The notes under the pieces: model-generated
Seen by the model: only the letters and a program-made list of their open reading frames with translations
What the model was told of the DNA's origin: nothing
Database searches by the model: none
Made by a program: the position numbers and the translations under genes
Source of the DNA: CAWGXG01 sp963826505
GTDB taxonomy: Bacteria > Chloroflexota > Anaerolineae > Aggregatilineales > Aggregatilineaceae
Direction of reading: 5' to 3'
NCBI GenBank assembly: GCA_963826505.1
Contig: CAWGXG010000006.1
Coordinates: 620,001-684,000 of the forward strand
Length of the DNA: 64,000 bases
Part shown: piece after piece, positions 15,805-24,671 of the stretch
How positions within the stretch are numbered: the first letter of the stretch is position 1
Layout of the letters: each line of letters opens with the position of its first letter

Positions 15805-16461
15805 TTACTGTTGGAAACCGGTATCACCTTGTTCGACCGGTCCACTGACACCTGCGTTGCGCCACAGGCTGGGGAACGCGAGGGCGCCGAAACCGGTATC
15901 ACCCGGTTCGACTGGCCCACTGACGCCCGCATCACGCCACAGGCTGGGGAACGCGAGGGCGCCGAAACCAGTATCACCTGGTTCGACTGGCCCACTGACA
16001 CCTGCGTTGCGCCACAGGCTGGGGAACGCGAGGGCGCCGAAACCGGTATCACCCGGTTCTACTGGCCCGCTGACACCTGCGTTGCGCCACAGGCTGGGGA
16101 ACGCGAGGGCACCAAAGCCGGTATCACCCGGTTCGACCGGTCCACTGACACCTGCGTCGCGCCACAGGCTGGGGAACGCGAGGGCGCCGAAACCAGTATC
16201 ACCCGGTTCGACCGGCCCACTGACGCCTGCGTTGCGCCACAGGCTGGGGAACGCGAGGGCACCAAAGCCGGTATCACCCGGTTCGACCGGCCCACTGACA
16301 CCTGCATCGTGTCGCAAATCTGAGGCGGTCATATTGCTGGCCGCAACCGAGACTTCATTGTTAGAATTTCTCCTTACGCCGGCTTCGAATATTCCAATGA
16401 GGCCAAGCCCTACGACCAGGCCAACGACAGCAGCTATTTTACGTGCCTGATTGGTGCTCAT
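15805..16461 (-). CDS. Membrane-anchored protein with seven 25-residue repeats
   Basis: 218 residues. N-terminal cytoplasmic MSTNQARK, one hydrophobic segment (AAVVGLVVGLGLIGIF, residues 9-25) acting as signal anchor, a short Asn/Ser linker, then seven tandem copies of a 25-residue unit beginning GVSGPVEPGDTGF and ending GALAFPSLWR. An excellent SD (AGGAGG, 5 bases before ATG 16461) supports expression. Repeat units differ mainly at the residue before AGV (N, D or H). The opposite strand is also open over the repeat, a consequence of the 75-bp period. Family unknown; the short acidic/aromatic repeats suggest a surface display or assembly role. Confidence 0.65.
   Translation of the reverse strand: MSTNQARKIAAVVGLVVGLGLIGIFEAGVRRNSNNEVSVAASNMTASDLRHDAGVSGPVEPGDTGFGALAFPSLWRNAGVSGPVEPGDTGFGALAFPSLWRDAGVSGPVEPGDTGFGALAFPSLWRNAGVSGPVEPGDTGFGALAFPSLWRNAGVSGPVEPGDTGFGALAFPSLWRDAGVSGPVEPGDTGFGALAFPSLWRNAGVSGPVEQGDTGFQQ
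15821..16345. repeat. Seven 75-bp tandem repeats
   Basis: Units begin at gtatcacc positions 15821, 15896, 15971, 16046, 16121, 16196 and 16271, exactly 75 bp apart and more than about 90 per cent alike by eye. The period is a multiple of three, so copy-number change would keep the protein in frame. Variants alternate (gccgaaaccggt, gccgaaaccagt, accaaagccggt), indicating internal duplication of higher-order units. Confidence 0.95.
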
Positions 16462-16575
16462 CTTTTCCTCCTGGAGGCTGGTATCTTGCGTTTACATGAC
16501 TTATAACTTTAGGATAGGCACAGACCGTAGCAAGAACGCTGAATAAGCGTTGAAAGTTCGAAAAAGAGGATTGCA

Positions 16576-19500
16576 GTGGATGAAATCCTTGAAATCTACA
16601 CGTTGGGGGGTCTGCAGTTCCGGCGCGGCAGAGACTCATCCATTGCGTTTCGCACAACCAAGAACGCTGCTCTAGCGGTATATATGGCTTGTACGGGCCA
16701 GGCGCATCCTCGTGAGTTGTTGGCCGAGATGTTCTGGCCCGACCGCACGCTTGATGCTGCACGCTCAAATTTGCGGGCTGCGCTAACCGATCTCCGCAAA
16801 CAAGTGGGATCCGCGGTGAACGTCACCCGCAATTCCGTGAAACTTCCGGCGGGACACACGTGTTGGGTGGATGCCGTGGCGCTGGACGAGGGATTGAGCC
16901 GATTTGACGAGGTCCGAAAAGAATTGGGACTTACCCCCGTCGGACGGTCGCTCCTTCAAGAATCGTTAGCTATTTACCAGGGTGACTTTCTCGGTGGGTT
17001 CTATGTAAACAGTCCTGACTTCGAGAACTGGGCGTGGATGGAACGCGATCGACTGCGGAACCGTGTGATGAGCGCTTTTGATATCCTGATTGATTATCAT
17101 ACGCTCAATGCGGAGTATGCCGTTGGACTTGCCAGAGCAAGCGAGTTATTGCAGATTGATCCTTTGCGTGAAAAGACAATCCGCTACCTAATGCAGCTTC
17201 ATGTGCGGTCTGGTGACCGGGCGTCGGCGCTCTATCAATATGATTCTTGGCGGAGCAAGCTCAGTGAAGAATTGGGTTTGGAACCTGAGGCAAAGACGAT
17301 CGGGCTGTACGAGGATATCAAAGCCGGTAGACTGTCACTACCGGCTGCCATCACTGTTTTGGGACCTTCGAATACGGGTATTGGCGATGTCAGATTACCC
17401 CACCCACCGACGCCATTTGTGGGTCGTGAAAATGAGCTTGTGGCGCTTATCACCCTGGTTTTGAGCTCTGAATCGCGCCTCATTACCATCCTTGGCCCAG
17501 GCGGGATCGGCAAAACACGTTTGGCGATAGCAGTGGCTGAAGCTGTGAGCGCTGCTGAACAGTCGACGCCTCATTTCGCTGATGGCATCGTTTTTGTTTC
17601 CCTGGAGGCGGCATCTACGCCAGGTGCGACTCTAACCACATTAGCCACTACTATTGGACTTCAAGCCAGTACATCCCAAGAACACTTGCTAGACTATTTG
17701 AAGTCAGAACAGATGCTTATCATTCTTGACGGCTTCGACCCAGGTTTGAACGGTGTATCACTCATTAACGACCTGATGGTGACTACGTCAGCTCTCTGTC
17801 TGCTGATCACGGCTCGTGAACCGGTTGGCATTTACGGAGAGCAACAGTATCTGATTTCGGGACTTTCCCTATCCGCTGGCAGTAAGATTACACACGTTGA
17901 ACAAGCCCTGGTTGAAGTGCCGGCAGTCAGATTACTGGTACAGAGTGCCCGCCGCAGTAACCCTCGCTTCACCCTCCAAGGCCATGAACTGGACACAGCC
18001 ATCGACTTGTGCCATGCACTCGACGGTATCCCGCTGGCCATTGAGTTGGCTGCATCATGGACCCGTTTCATGCCAGTCGCTGAGATATTGAGCGCTATCC
18101 AACGCAGTATCGATTTTCTCGAAACAGATTTGCGCGACATTCCGGAGCGCCATCGCAGCATGCGCGGTGTCTTTGATTCGGTTTGGGAGCGTCTTCCCCG
18201 TGAAGAACAGAGAATTTTCGCAGAGTTGGCAGTGTTTGTTGACGGGTTCTCGCGTGGCGCGGCTCAGGAAGTCACAGGTTGCAGTGTGCGAGTGCTAGCG
18301 TCGTTGGTCAGTAAATCGCTCGTAACCTATGACTTTGAAGTGGACCGTTATCACATTCACGAACTGCTAAGGCAGTTCTGCGCCGAAAAACGGGCGGGGT
18401 CCGACGGTTGGGACTTTGCTGCACGCGATCACCACAGTACGTTCTACTGCCACTGGGCACATGAGCAAGAAAGTCTCTTAGTTGGCGCCCGTCAACATGA
18501 AGTGTTAGCGGTCCTTGAACGAGAAGCTGCGAATGTGATGGCAGCATGGTATTGGGCCGTAAAGCAACACGACGCAGCCAGACTTTTGCAGGCGTGCGTC
18601 ACCATTGCACGCTGGTCCGACGTGTTTGGGCGTTATGACGATGGCGTGGCTGCTTTTGGTGCCGCGATCGAATGGCTTCAAAACGTGACACAGCCTACCT
18701 CGGCCCAACGGTACCTTCTGGCAATGGCCTTGCATTGGCATGCATTGATCGGTCGTCGCCTTCACAAACCCAACGATATCTTGCGTCAGAGCTTTCTGAG
18801 AGCCAAGGAAATTTTCGAGGATTTTCCCTCAGAAAAATATAATCCACACTGCCAAAAGGCGTATACCTTAATGCAACTGGTCTATGTATCACCGCCACAC
18901 CAGGCCAGACAGCTTCAGGAACAAAGCCTGGCATTGTTTCGCGAAACTGGAGACCGTTTAGGGGAAATCTTAGCATTGTGGGCCATAGGCACTGTCGCTC
19001 TGCAAGCTAATGATTTCGCGGCGGCGGAGCAAGAATTCGCCCAATGCATGGCATTATGTCAATCATCCGACGTGGGCGAGTCGACTATAGTGCATAGCGC
19101 AGACGCATTGATTTGGACCTTGTTTGCCCAGAATAAGTTCGCTGAAGCGGAGCGTTTGACTCGCGACTTGCAGGCGAATTATCAGCGGCCCGGGCAACCC
19201 ATTCTTACCGCACAACATGGGTTCGCGGCAGCGTCGTTACTTGTGCATCAAGGTCATTTTTCAGAGGCGAGTGCACTGGCTGAAGAGAGCTTGTCGATTC
19301 TCGAACAACGAAAACTTCGACACTTGATCATACCCCGGCTTTTGTTGCAAGCTCAATGTAAATTGCACTTGGGCCAATATGAAGATGCTCAGATGGGAGC
19401 AGAAGCTGTACTGCGCCTCGAGAAATCACCGGAAAACAATATCGGCAGGAGTCAGGCGCTGAACATCTTGTCTCAGCTGGCACTGGTCCAAGGCGATCTG

Positions 19501-19950
19501 GCGTTAGCGCGGCAGTTAGTCGATCACAAGATGACGTTTCCTTTCTACTATACCAGGTACCGGTATGAGGCCATCAATCTCGCCGTCGGTGCGTATGCTT
19601 TGCTAGCGCTGCAGCAGGTGTCACCGGCCAGACAGCACATCGAGAAAGCGCTCAGAATTGCAGTCGAAGCTTACGATTATTATGTTCTTATCCAGATCCT
19701 GCCCAGTTTGGCCCTGTTGTTTGCCATCAACGGGGACTTTGAAGCAGCCGTAGAGCTGTACAGCCTCGCGACTCAACAACCCTTTGTAGGGAAGTCGGTG
19801 TGGTTTGACGAGGTTGTCGGATCGCGCATACGGGCTGCGGCAAGCTCGAATCTCCCCGCCTCCAGAATCAAATCGGCCCAAACCCGTGGGCGACATCTTG
19901 ACCTGTGGCAGACTTCAGCGTCTGCGCTCGATGAGTTAGCGCGGAGCTAA
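16576..19950 (+). CDS. SARP/BTAD-type STAND transcriptional regulator with TPRs
   Basis: 1124 residues. Residues 1-95 form an OmpR-like winged helix (IYTLGGLQFRRG, AEMFWPDRTLDAARSNLRAALTDLRK), 100-255 a bacterial transcriptional activation domain (LAIYQGDFLGGF, LARASELLQIDPLREKTIR). Then NB-ARC: FVGRENEL near 284, P-loop LGPGGIGKTRLA near 306-317, Walker B IILDGFDPG near 381. TPR-like helices fill 600-1100. This is the AfsR/SARP architecture, an ATP-dependent transcription activator. GTG 16576 is preceded by AGAGGA. It is divergent from the repeat-protein gene with only 114 bases between, so it may control it. Ends in a strong terminator. Confidence 0.88.
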   Translation: MDEILEIYTLGGLQFRRGRDSSIAFRTTKNAALAVYMACTGQAHPRELLAEMFWPDRTLDAARSNLRAALTDLRKQVGSAVNVTRNSVKLPAGHTCWVDAVALDEGLSRFDEVRKELGLTPVGRSLLQESLAIYQGDFLGGFYVNSPDFENWAWMERDRLRNRVMSAFDILIDYHTLNAEYAVGLARASELLQIDPLREKTIRYLMQLHVRSGDRASALYQYDSWRSKLSEELGLEPEAKTIGLYEDIKAGRLSLPAAITVLGPSNTGIGDVRLPHPPTPFVGRENELVALITLVLSSESRLITILGPGGIGKTRLAIAVAEAVSAAEQSTPHFADGIVFVSLEAASTPGATLTTLATTIGLQASTSQEHLLDYLKSEQMLIILDGFDPGLNGVSLINDLMVTTSALCLLITAREPVGIYGEQQYLISGLSLSAGSKITHVEQALVEVPAVRLLVQSARRSNPRFTLQGHELDTAIDLCHALDGIPLAIELAASWTRFMPVAEILSAIQRSIDFLETDLRDIPERHRSMRGVFDSVWERLPREEQRIFAELAVFVDGFSRGAAQEVTGCSVRVLASLVSKSLVTYDFEVDRYHIHELLRQFCAEKRAGSDGWDFAARDHHSTFYCHWAHEQESLLVGARQHEVLAVLEREAANVMAAWYWAVKQHDAARLLQACVTIARWSDVFGRYDDGVAAFGAAIEWLQNVTQPTSAQRYLLAMALHWHALIGRRLHKPNDILRQSFLRAKEIFEDFPSEKYNPHCQKAYTLMQLVYVSPPHQARQLQEQSLALFRETGDRLGEILALWAIGTVALQANDFAAAEQEFAQCMALCQSSDVGESTIVHSADALIWTLFAQNKFAEAERLTRDLQANYQRPGQPILTAQHGFAAASLLVHQGHFSEASALAEESLSILEQRKLRHLIIPRLLLQAQCKLHLGQYEDAQMGAEAVLRLEKSPENNIGRSQALNILSQLALVQGDLALARQLVDHKMTFPFYYTRYRYEAINLAVGAYALLALQQVSPARQHIEKALRIAVEAYDYYVLIQILPSLALLFAINGDFEAAVELYSLATQQPFVGKSVWFDEVVGSRIRAAASSNLPASRIKSAQTRGRHLDLWQTSASALDELARS

Positions 19951-20064
19951 GCAAGCTAACCTAACTTGGTGGCTGACATTCGATCACTTACAACGACCTC
20001 CGAATAACTTCTGTGCAAACGTGAAAAGCCGCGGGTTCGAACCTCAACCCAACTGGAAAAATAA

Positions 20065-20099
20065 GAAGCCCGATCAATGGATTCGGGCTTCTCGTTTTT
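20065..20099 (+). terminator. Intrinsic terminator of SARP/STAND regulator
   Basis: Perfect 9-bp stem gaagcccga / tcgggcttc with 9-base loop, followed by tcgttttt on the plus strand, 115 bases after the regulator stop codon. The rest of 19951-20248 contains nothing else that I can support. Confidence 0.85.
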
Positions 20100-20248
20100 C
20101 CCATACAGCATAATTACCGTCGAATTGCCTGACTGGCCGATTCACGGAAAATCTCTTAAGTGAGGCCCCCGCAGCCGTGTCGCCTCAAAGGATTTTTTGG
20201 GAGGACGACCACCACGCGGCAGGCTGCGCACGCAGGTGCCACGTACTA

Positions 20249-21235
20249 CTACCAGGCAAAATGCTCCGGTGCCGTTTGGTAGCCTGGCCAGATTTCATCA
20301 ATGCGCTTCAGTTGCTCGTCGCTCAGTGTGATCGCCAACGCCCGCAGTGGGGACCCGGTCAACTGGTCCAGCGTACGCGGGCCAATGATAGGGGCCGTTA
20401 CCACGGATTGGTGCAGAAGCCATGCCAACCCAACAGCGGCCGGTTCTTCCTCCAACTCGTCGCAAAACTCTTCCCAGGCCTCGATTTGCGTTCGGCGCTC
20501 TTCAATCCTTTGCTGCATCCGCTCGTCCGAGCGGCGGTTGATGTCGGCTTTCTTCAATACCCCTGCAAGAAGCCCTCCCCCCAGCGGGCTCCACGGAATG
20601 ACGCCCAGTCCATAGTCCGCACAGGCTGGAAGAAGATCGAGTTCTGGCATCCGGTTGGCAAGGTTATAGTGGCATTGTTCGCTGACTAAACCTAAGAAGC
20701 GTCGATTCTTCGCGGCCTCATTGGCTTTCACGATATGCCACCCGGCGAAGTTGCTGCTGCCGACGTATAGGATTTTTCCTTCCCGTACAAGCTGTTCCAT
20801 CGCCTGCCAGATTTCCTCCCAGGGCGTGCTGCGATCCACGTGGTGCATCTGGTAAAGGTCGATGTGGTCAGTTTGCAGCCGCCGCAGACTGTCTTCGCAC
20901 GCCTGTCTGATATGGAGCGCGGACAACTTGCTCATATTCGGCCAGCCATTCCCCATATCGCCGTAGAGTTTGGTTGCCAAAACGACCTTGCCGCGTCTGG
21001 TTGGATCGGCGGCAAACCAGCGTCCGATGATCTCCTCGGTGTGGCCGTGATGACTGCCGACGCCACCCCAAATACCGTAACGGTTCGCCGTATCAAAGAA
21101 ATTGATCCCGGCATCCAGCGCCGCATCCATAATGGCATGGCTGTCTTGTTCGCCGGTGCGCGGTCCGAAGTTCATCGTTCCCAGGCACAATGGACTCACT
21201 TTCAGCCCGGTACGTCCCAGATTCTTGTACTCCAT
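20249..21235 (-). CDS. Aldo/keto reductase
   Basis: 328 residues, AKR barrel: N-terminal MEYKNLGRTGLKVSPLCLGTMNFG, catalytic Asp/Tyr in FFDTANRYG, Lys in VVLATKLYG, His in DLYQMHHVD, and C-terminal NADPH-binding 'APIIGPRTLDQL'. Length is normal. It is most like the AKR group that includes YajO/YhdN-type oxidoreductases reducing aldehydes or ketones of sugars. The start at 21235 has GAGGGG 8 bases upstream; the in-frame TTG five codons earlier overlaps that SD. Single gene, cytoplasmic. Confidence 0.9.
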   Translation of the reverse strand: MEYKNLGRTGLKVSPLCLGTMNFGPRTGEQDSHAIMDAALDAGINFFDTANRYGIWGGVGSHHGHTEEIIGRWFAADPTRRGKVVLATKLYGDMGNGWPNMSKLSALHIRQACEDSLRRLQTDHIDLYQMHHVDRSTPWEEIWQAMEQLVREGKILYVGSSNFAGWHIVKANEAAKNRRFLGLVSEQCHYNLANRMPELDLLPACADYGLGVIPWSPLGGGLLAGVLKKADINRRSDERMQQRIEERRTQIEAWEEFCDELEEEPAAVGLAWLLHQSVVTAPIIGPRTLDQLTGSPLRALAITLSDEQLKRIDEIWPGYQTAPEHFAW

Positions 21236-21351
21236 TTGGTTTCCCCTCAACTACTGCATCTCATCTATTCTGGTGTGGCGATCGAAAGTTGACCTGTCCA
21301 TTGTCAGATTTTCCTTTCGAATTGACTCACGGCTTTGAATGAAGCACCCAC

Positions 21352-22653
21352 TTACGCCGGGAGACCGGTCAGCCCTGCCTGCGCGTTGAGCTTCTGCCAC
21401 ATGGCGCGGTAGGCCGGATCGCTGAAGGCCAGATCGTGGCGCATGCGCAGGCGCTCGATCCAGGTTTCGGTCGCGCTCATGGCCGTGCGGAAACAGTAAT
21501 CCATGAACTCCTTTTTTTCCCGGTCGGTGCCGCGCTTGACGGTCTCCGCGGCGGCGATAAAGGCTGCCTCAAGCGGATCGAAGTCGCCGCGGATGTCGTC
21601 CACAACCTGATCAAAATCGGCCATGGCGCGGCGGTGCAGCAGTTCGTGTTTCCACCACAGCGCGGCGGGGTCGAAGGTCTGCGTGGGCAGCGGGCCGATG
21701 TCCGGCAGCTCGACGCCCAGAAAGACCGGCTTGAAGATGGATACGCACGTGCCCGATGTGCCCGTTACCCAGGCTGTGACGCCGTGCTCGTCGACTTCGG
21801 TCACCATCACGCCGTCCGCCTGCCACCAGCGGTTTTCCTGAGGGCCTGCATGCACGCAGATATTTTGGTGGGCCGGGGCGTGGGCAGGGTGATAGCCGGG
21901 GTTGTGATGGCGCATGATGTCGAAGATAGTCTTGACGGTGACGGCGCCTTTGGCTTCGGCTAGCAGCCCATAAGTGGTCGCCTGGCGGTCAGGCGATCCC
22001 AGCGTGGGCGGGACTTCGGGCCGCCCGTACGTCTCGGCCCAGTCGATCCGTTCCGCGCCACCTTCCCCGCGCGAGCACTGATTCCAGTCGCCGTGAATGG
22101 ACAGCATGTTCGAGATTGAGCCGATGTCGTCGAAATAGCGCACAGCCCAATCGCGGCCCGCCGTCTCCAGGATGCACGCTTCGCGCGCGTCTGACATCAG
22201 GAAGCTACTGTCGAAATGCGAATTGCCGGACATCTCACAGTTGCCACCCTGGCCGTATTCTTCCAGCAGCGCGGTCATGATGGTGACGGCTTCGCGGCAG
22301 GTCTTGGCGCGCTCCAGGCCGATGCGCATCAGGTCGGGGCCGATAATGCCGTCTGTCGTCTCGATCTTCTCCTGCGTGGTGTAAACGGCTTCCTCGCCCA
22401 TCGCCAGACCGAACTCGTTGATGCCGATCTCACAGCCGTAGGTCCAAAAAGCTTTGGTGAGCACGATTTCGTACGTCTCGGCCGCCTGCGGAATCGCCAA
22501 GTGAGTCAGGCGCACAACTTCGCCCGGGATATGCTTCTGGCGCGGGACGCGCACCAGCGCGTTGGCCTCGTTGACTTCGCAATCGGCGCTCTTGGCGAAG
22601 ATGACCGATCCCCCCGCCGTTGCCGCTGGTAATGCTGCAAAGGTGTCACACAT
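21352..22653 (-). CDS. Peptidase C69 / secernin-like N-terminal nucleophile hydrolase
   Basis: 433 residues beginning MCDTFAALP: after Met removal Cys2 becomes the Ntn nucleophile, as in C69 dipeptidases and secernins. Supporting pattern: 'GGSVIFAKSADCEVNEAN' (KN/KSxD region), 'YGCEIGINEFGLAMGEEAV', 'LLEEYGQGGNCEMSG' and 'SFLMSDAREACILETAGRDWAV'. No signal peptide, so cytoplasmic. The ATG at 22653 has AAGGAG and overlaps the livM stop by 8 bases, so it is cotranslated with the liv transporter. I infer cleavage of an imported peptide or amide. Confidence 0.85.
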   Translation of the reverse strand: MCDTFAALPAATAGGSVIFAKSADCEVNEANALVRVPRQKHIPGEVVRLTHLAIPQAAETYEIVLTKAFWTYGCEIGINEFGLAMGEEAVYTTQEKIETTDGIIGPDLMRIGLERAKTCREAVTIMTALLEEYGQGGNCEMSGNSHFDSSFLMSDAREACILETAGRDWAVRYFDDIGSISNMLSIHGDWNQCSRGEGGAERIDWAETYGRPEVPPTLGSPDRQATTYGLLAEAKGAVTVKTIFDIMRHHNPGYHPAHAPAHQNICVHAGPQENRWWQADGVMVTEVDEHGVTAWVTGTSGTCVSIFKPVFLGVELPDIGPLPTQTFDPAALWWKHELLHRRAMADFDQVVDDIRGDFDPLEAAFIAAAETVKRGTDREKKEFMDYCFRTAMSATETWIERLRMRHDLAFSDPAYRAMWQKLNAQAGLTGLPA

Positions 22654-23176
22654 GGTTGATCTCCTTTAGGGCGCGGCCTGTGCATCGGGCTGCGTCTTGA
22701 TCGGCCGGGACGGGTACCCTCCGGCGTCTGGACCAGCGGATTTCCCGTCCGCCCATGATCCCTTCGGGCCGCAGCACGAGAATCACGATCAGGGCGACGG
22801 CCAGAAAGACCTCAGTGAACCCGTTCAAACTGATCGGGAAGGTGCCCCGTATGGTCATCTCATTTTCGATCTGGCGCAAGCCTTCGCGCACGGCGGTGAC
22901 GACCAGCGTGCCGACGACCGCGCCCGATACGCCGTTCGGCCCGCCGACGACCAGCATGGCGAGGATCACGAATGTTTCGGTGAGATAGAACGATTTGGGC
23001 GAGAACGAGGTGATGAAGTGTGCCCACAACCCGCCGCCGATCCCGGCGATGAACGCGCTCAAAATGAACGCGATCCAGCGCATGATCACCATGTTGATGC
23101 CGCTGGTGGAGGCCGCGTAGCGATCATCGCGGGATCGCGCGCAGGCGCAGCCCATACGACGATTCCTTAAACGCAT
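22646..23176 (-). pseudogene. livM: livM permease, C-terminal part (after frameshift)
   Basis: The open frame upstream of about 23140 is noise; homology resumes at RDDRYAASTSGINMV and runs through 'SAFIAGIGGGLWAHF', 'TETFVILAMLVVGGPNG' and 'VALIVILVLRPEGIMGG', the standard second half of LivM. It has no start of its own and is separated from the first half by a single-base shift near 23131-23133. It ends inside the start of the C69 gene. Written as broken here; if the shift is a sequencing error the intact gene would span 22646-23747, about 366 residues. Confidence 0.75.
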
Positions 23177-23747
23177 AGGCCACGAACACGAAGATCAGTC
23201 CCCAGATGACGCTCACTTGCAGATCGGTGTAGCGGTTCACGCCGAAAAGCGTCTTGGGGCCGTTGGTGATGTTGCTCCAATGGACCAGCATCACGTAAAT
23301 GATCACCAGCAGCGCAAAAGTGGTGATCACCGCTGAGGCATCCGACAGGCGCATGAGCGGGAAACTGATCACCGCCGCGATCAGCGCCGCGACCAGCCCG
23401 CCCACCAGCAACGCCATCCAAAACGGCAGATGCACCGGGTTAAGAACGGCGTACAGATCCGGGATGCCGTAGGATTTGGCCTGGGGCGTCATCGAGCAGA
23501 TCACGGAGCTGTAGGCGCCGATCCCCATGAAGCCCATGTGGGCGAAGTTCAGAATTCCGCTGTTGCCCATGAATACCTGCAAGCCCAAGACCAGGGTCAG
23601 GTTGATGAACATGTTGAGAATGATGCGCTGCAGTACCGGGCTGCCGTAATGATTGACGGCGATGGCCAGGATGATCAGGGGAATGCTCAGCAGCACCGGA
23701 GGATTGTAGTCGTCGAACAACATGCGGACGCGCGCTCGTGCCGTCAT
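23124..23747 (-). CDS. livM: livM branched-chain amino acid ABC permease, N-terminal part
   Basis: 207 residues from ATG 23747, which overlaps the livH stop (ATGA). Contains the first five or six membrane helices of LivM: 'LGLQVFMGNSGILNFAHMGFM' region and 'ISFPLMRLSDASAVITTFAL'. It ends with YGLRLRAIPR then TGA, where the family normally continues AIRDDE. Removing one C from the ccc at 23131-23133 restores the frame into the C-terminal part. Works with LivH, LivG and LivF in the inner membrane if expressed. Confidence 0.8.
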   Translation of the reverse strand: MTARARVRMLFDDYNPPVLLSIPLIILAIAVNHYGSPVLQRIILNMFINLTLVLGLQVFMGNSGILNFAHMGFMGIGAYSSVICSMTPQAKSYGIPDLYAVLNPVHLPFWMALLVGGLVAALIAAVISFPLMRLSDASAVITTFALLVIIYVMLVHWSNITNGPKTLFGVNRYTDLQVSVIWGLIFVFVAYAFKESSYGLRLRAIPR

Positions 23748-24640
23748 CCTACTCTCTCTCCCGAATAGTTGCCGCTGATCAAGCCCTCCGGCTTGAACAA
23801 GAGAATCAGAATGACCACCACGAACATGAAGGCTTCGCGGTAATCGAGCAGGTTTTGGGGCAGCGCGACGCCGATTACACTGAACAGAAACGCGTACAGA
23901 TAGCCCCCTACCACCGCGCCCACCAGGCTGCGCATGCCGCCGATCACGGTCGCGACGAACGCGATCAGGAGTGGTGACAGCCCGATGGTGGGTGTCACGG
24001 AGCCGGTGCGGCCTACCCAAAAGATCGCGACGACCCCCGCCAGCAGGCCGCTGATGATGAAGGCGGTCGAGATAATCAGGTTGGCGGGCACCCCTAGCAT
24101 GCGCGTCATCTGAAAATTGTCGGCGGCGGCCCGCAGCGCGATGCCCAACACCGTGCGATTGAGCAGCACCGTCAGCGCGACAAACAGGGCGATACTGGTG
24201 ATCACGGTCAACACGTTGCGCATGGGCACGTCGACGCCCAGGATCATGACACTCTGCGAAAACAACTTGGGCAGCCTGACGGCGCGGGCGCGCGGCGAGA
24301 TCGTCAGCAGCGCGCCGTTCTGCAACAAGGTGCTGACCGCGAAGGACGTGATCAACATGGCCGTCAGCGACTTCGAACGCACCGAGCGAAAGGCGACGCG
24401 CTCGGTGAGATAGCTTGCGATCATTGCAGCCACGATAGCGACGATGGCGATGAAGATCCAGGCGATCGGCGTGTCGCTGGTGCTCAACAGGAACATCGCG
24501 TAGCCGCCGACCATGATCAGCTCGCCGTACGCAAAATTGACCAATTGTAAGATGCCATACACGATGACCAACCCCAGCGCGATCAGCGCATAGAGGCTGC
24601 CTAAGCTCAACACATTAAAAAAGAATTCCAGGTTAAACAC
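23744..24640 (-). CDS. livH: livH branched-chain amino acid ABC permease
   Basis: 298 residues, about eight membrane helices, LivH pattern: 'GSLYALIALGLVIVYGILQ', 'NFAYGELIMVGGYAMF', and 'ATVIGGMRSLVGAVVGGY' EAA-like loop near the C terminus. Start is GTG 24640 with GGGAGG 7 bases upstream. Its stop overlaps the livM start by 4 bases. Forms the heteromeric translocation pore with LivM. Confidence 0.93.
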   Translation of the reverse strand: MFNLEFFFNVLSLGSLYALIALGLVIVYGILQLVNFAYGELIMVGGYAMFLLSTSDTPIAWIFIAIVAIVAAMIASYLTERVAFRSVRSKSLTAMLITSFAVSTLLQNGALLTISPRARAVRLPKLFSQSVMILGVDVPMRNVLTVITSIALFVALTVLLNRTVLGIALRAAADNFQMTRMLGVPANLIISTAFIISGLLAGVVAIFWVGRTGSVTPTIGLSPLLIAFVATVIGGMRSLVGAVVGGYLYAFLFSVIGVALPQNLLDYREAFMFVVVILILLFKPEGLISGNYSGERVG

Positions 24641-24671
24641 GCCGGGCCTCCCTCAGCCTGTCGATTGACCC

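Noticed and set aside
15857..16450. Plus-strand 197-residue repeat protein (HRLGNARAPKPV repeats)
   Set aside because: Open only because the 75-bp period keeps all copies in phase; no SD or signal sequence, whereas the minus strand has both.
20025..20060. tRNA T-arm-like ggttcgaacc after the SARP/STAND gene
   Set aside because: The arms around TTCGAA do not form a T-stem and no anticodon or D-arm lies upstream; the palindrome GGTTCGAACC is enough to explain it.
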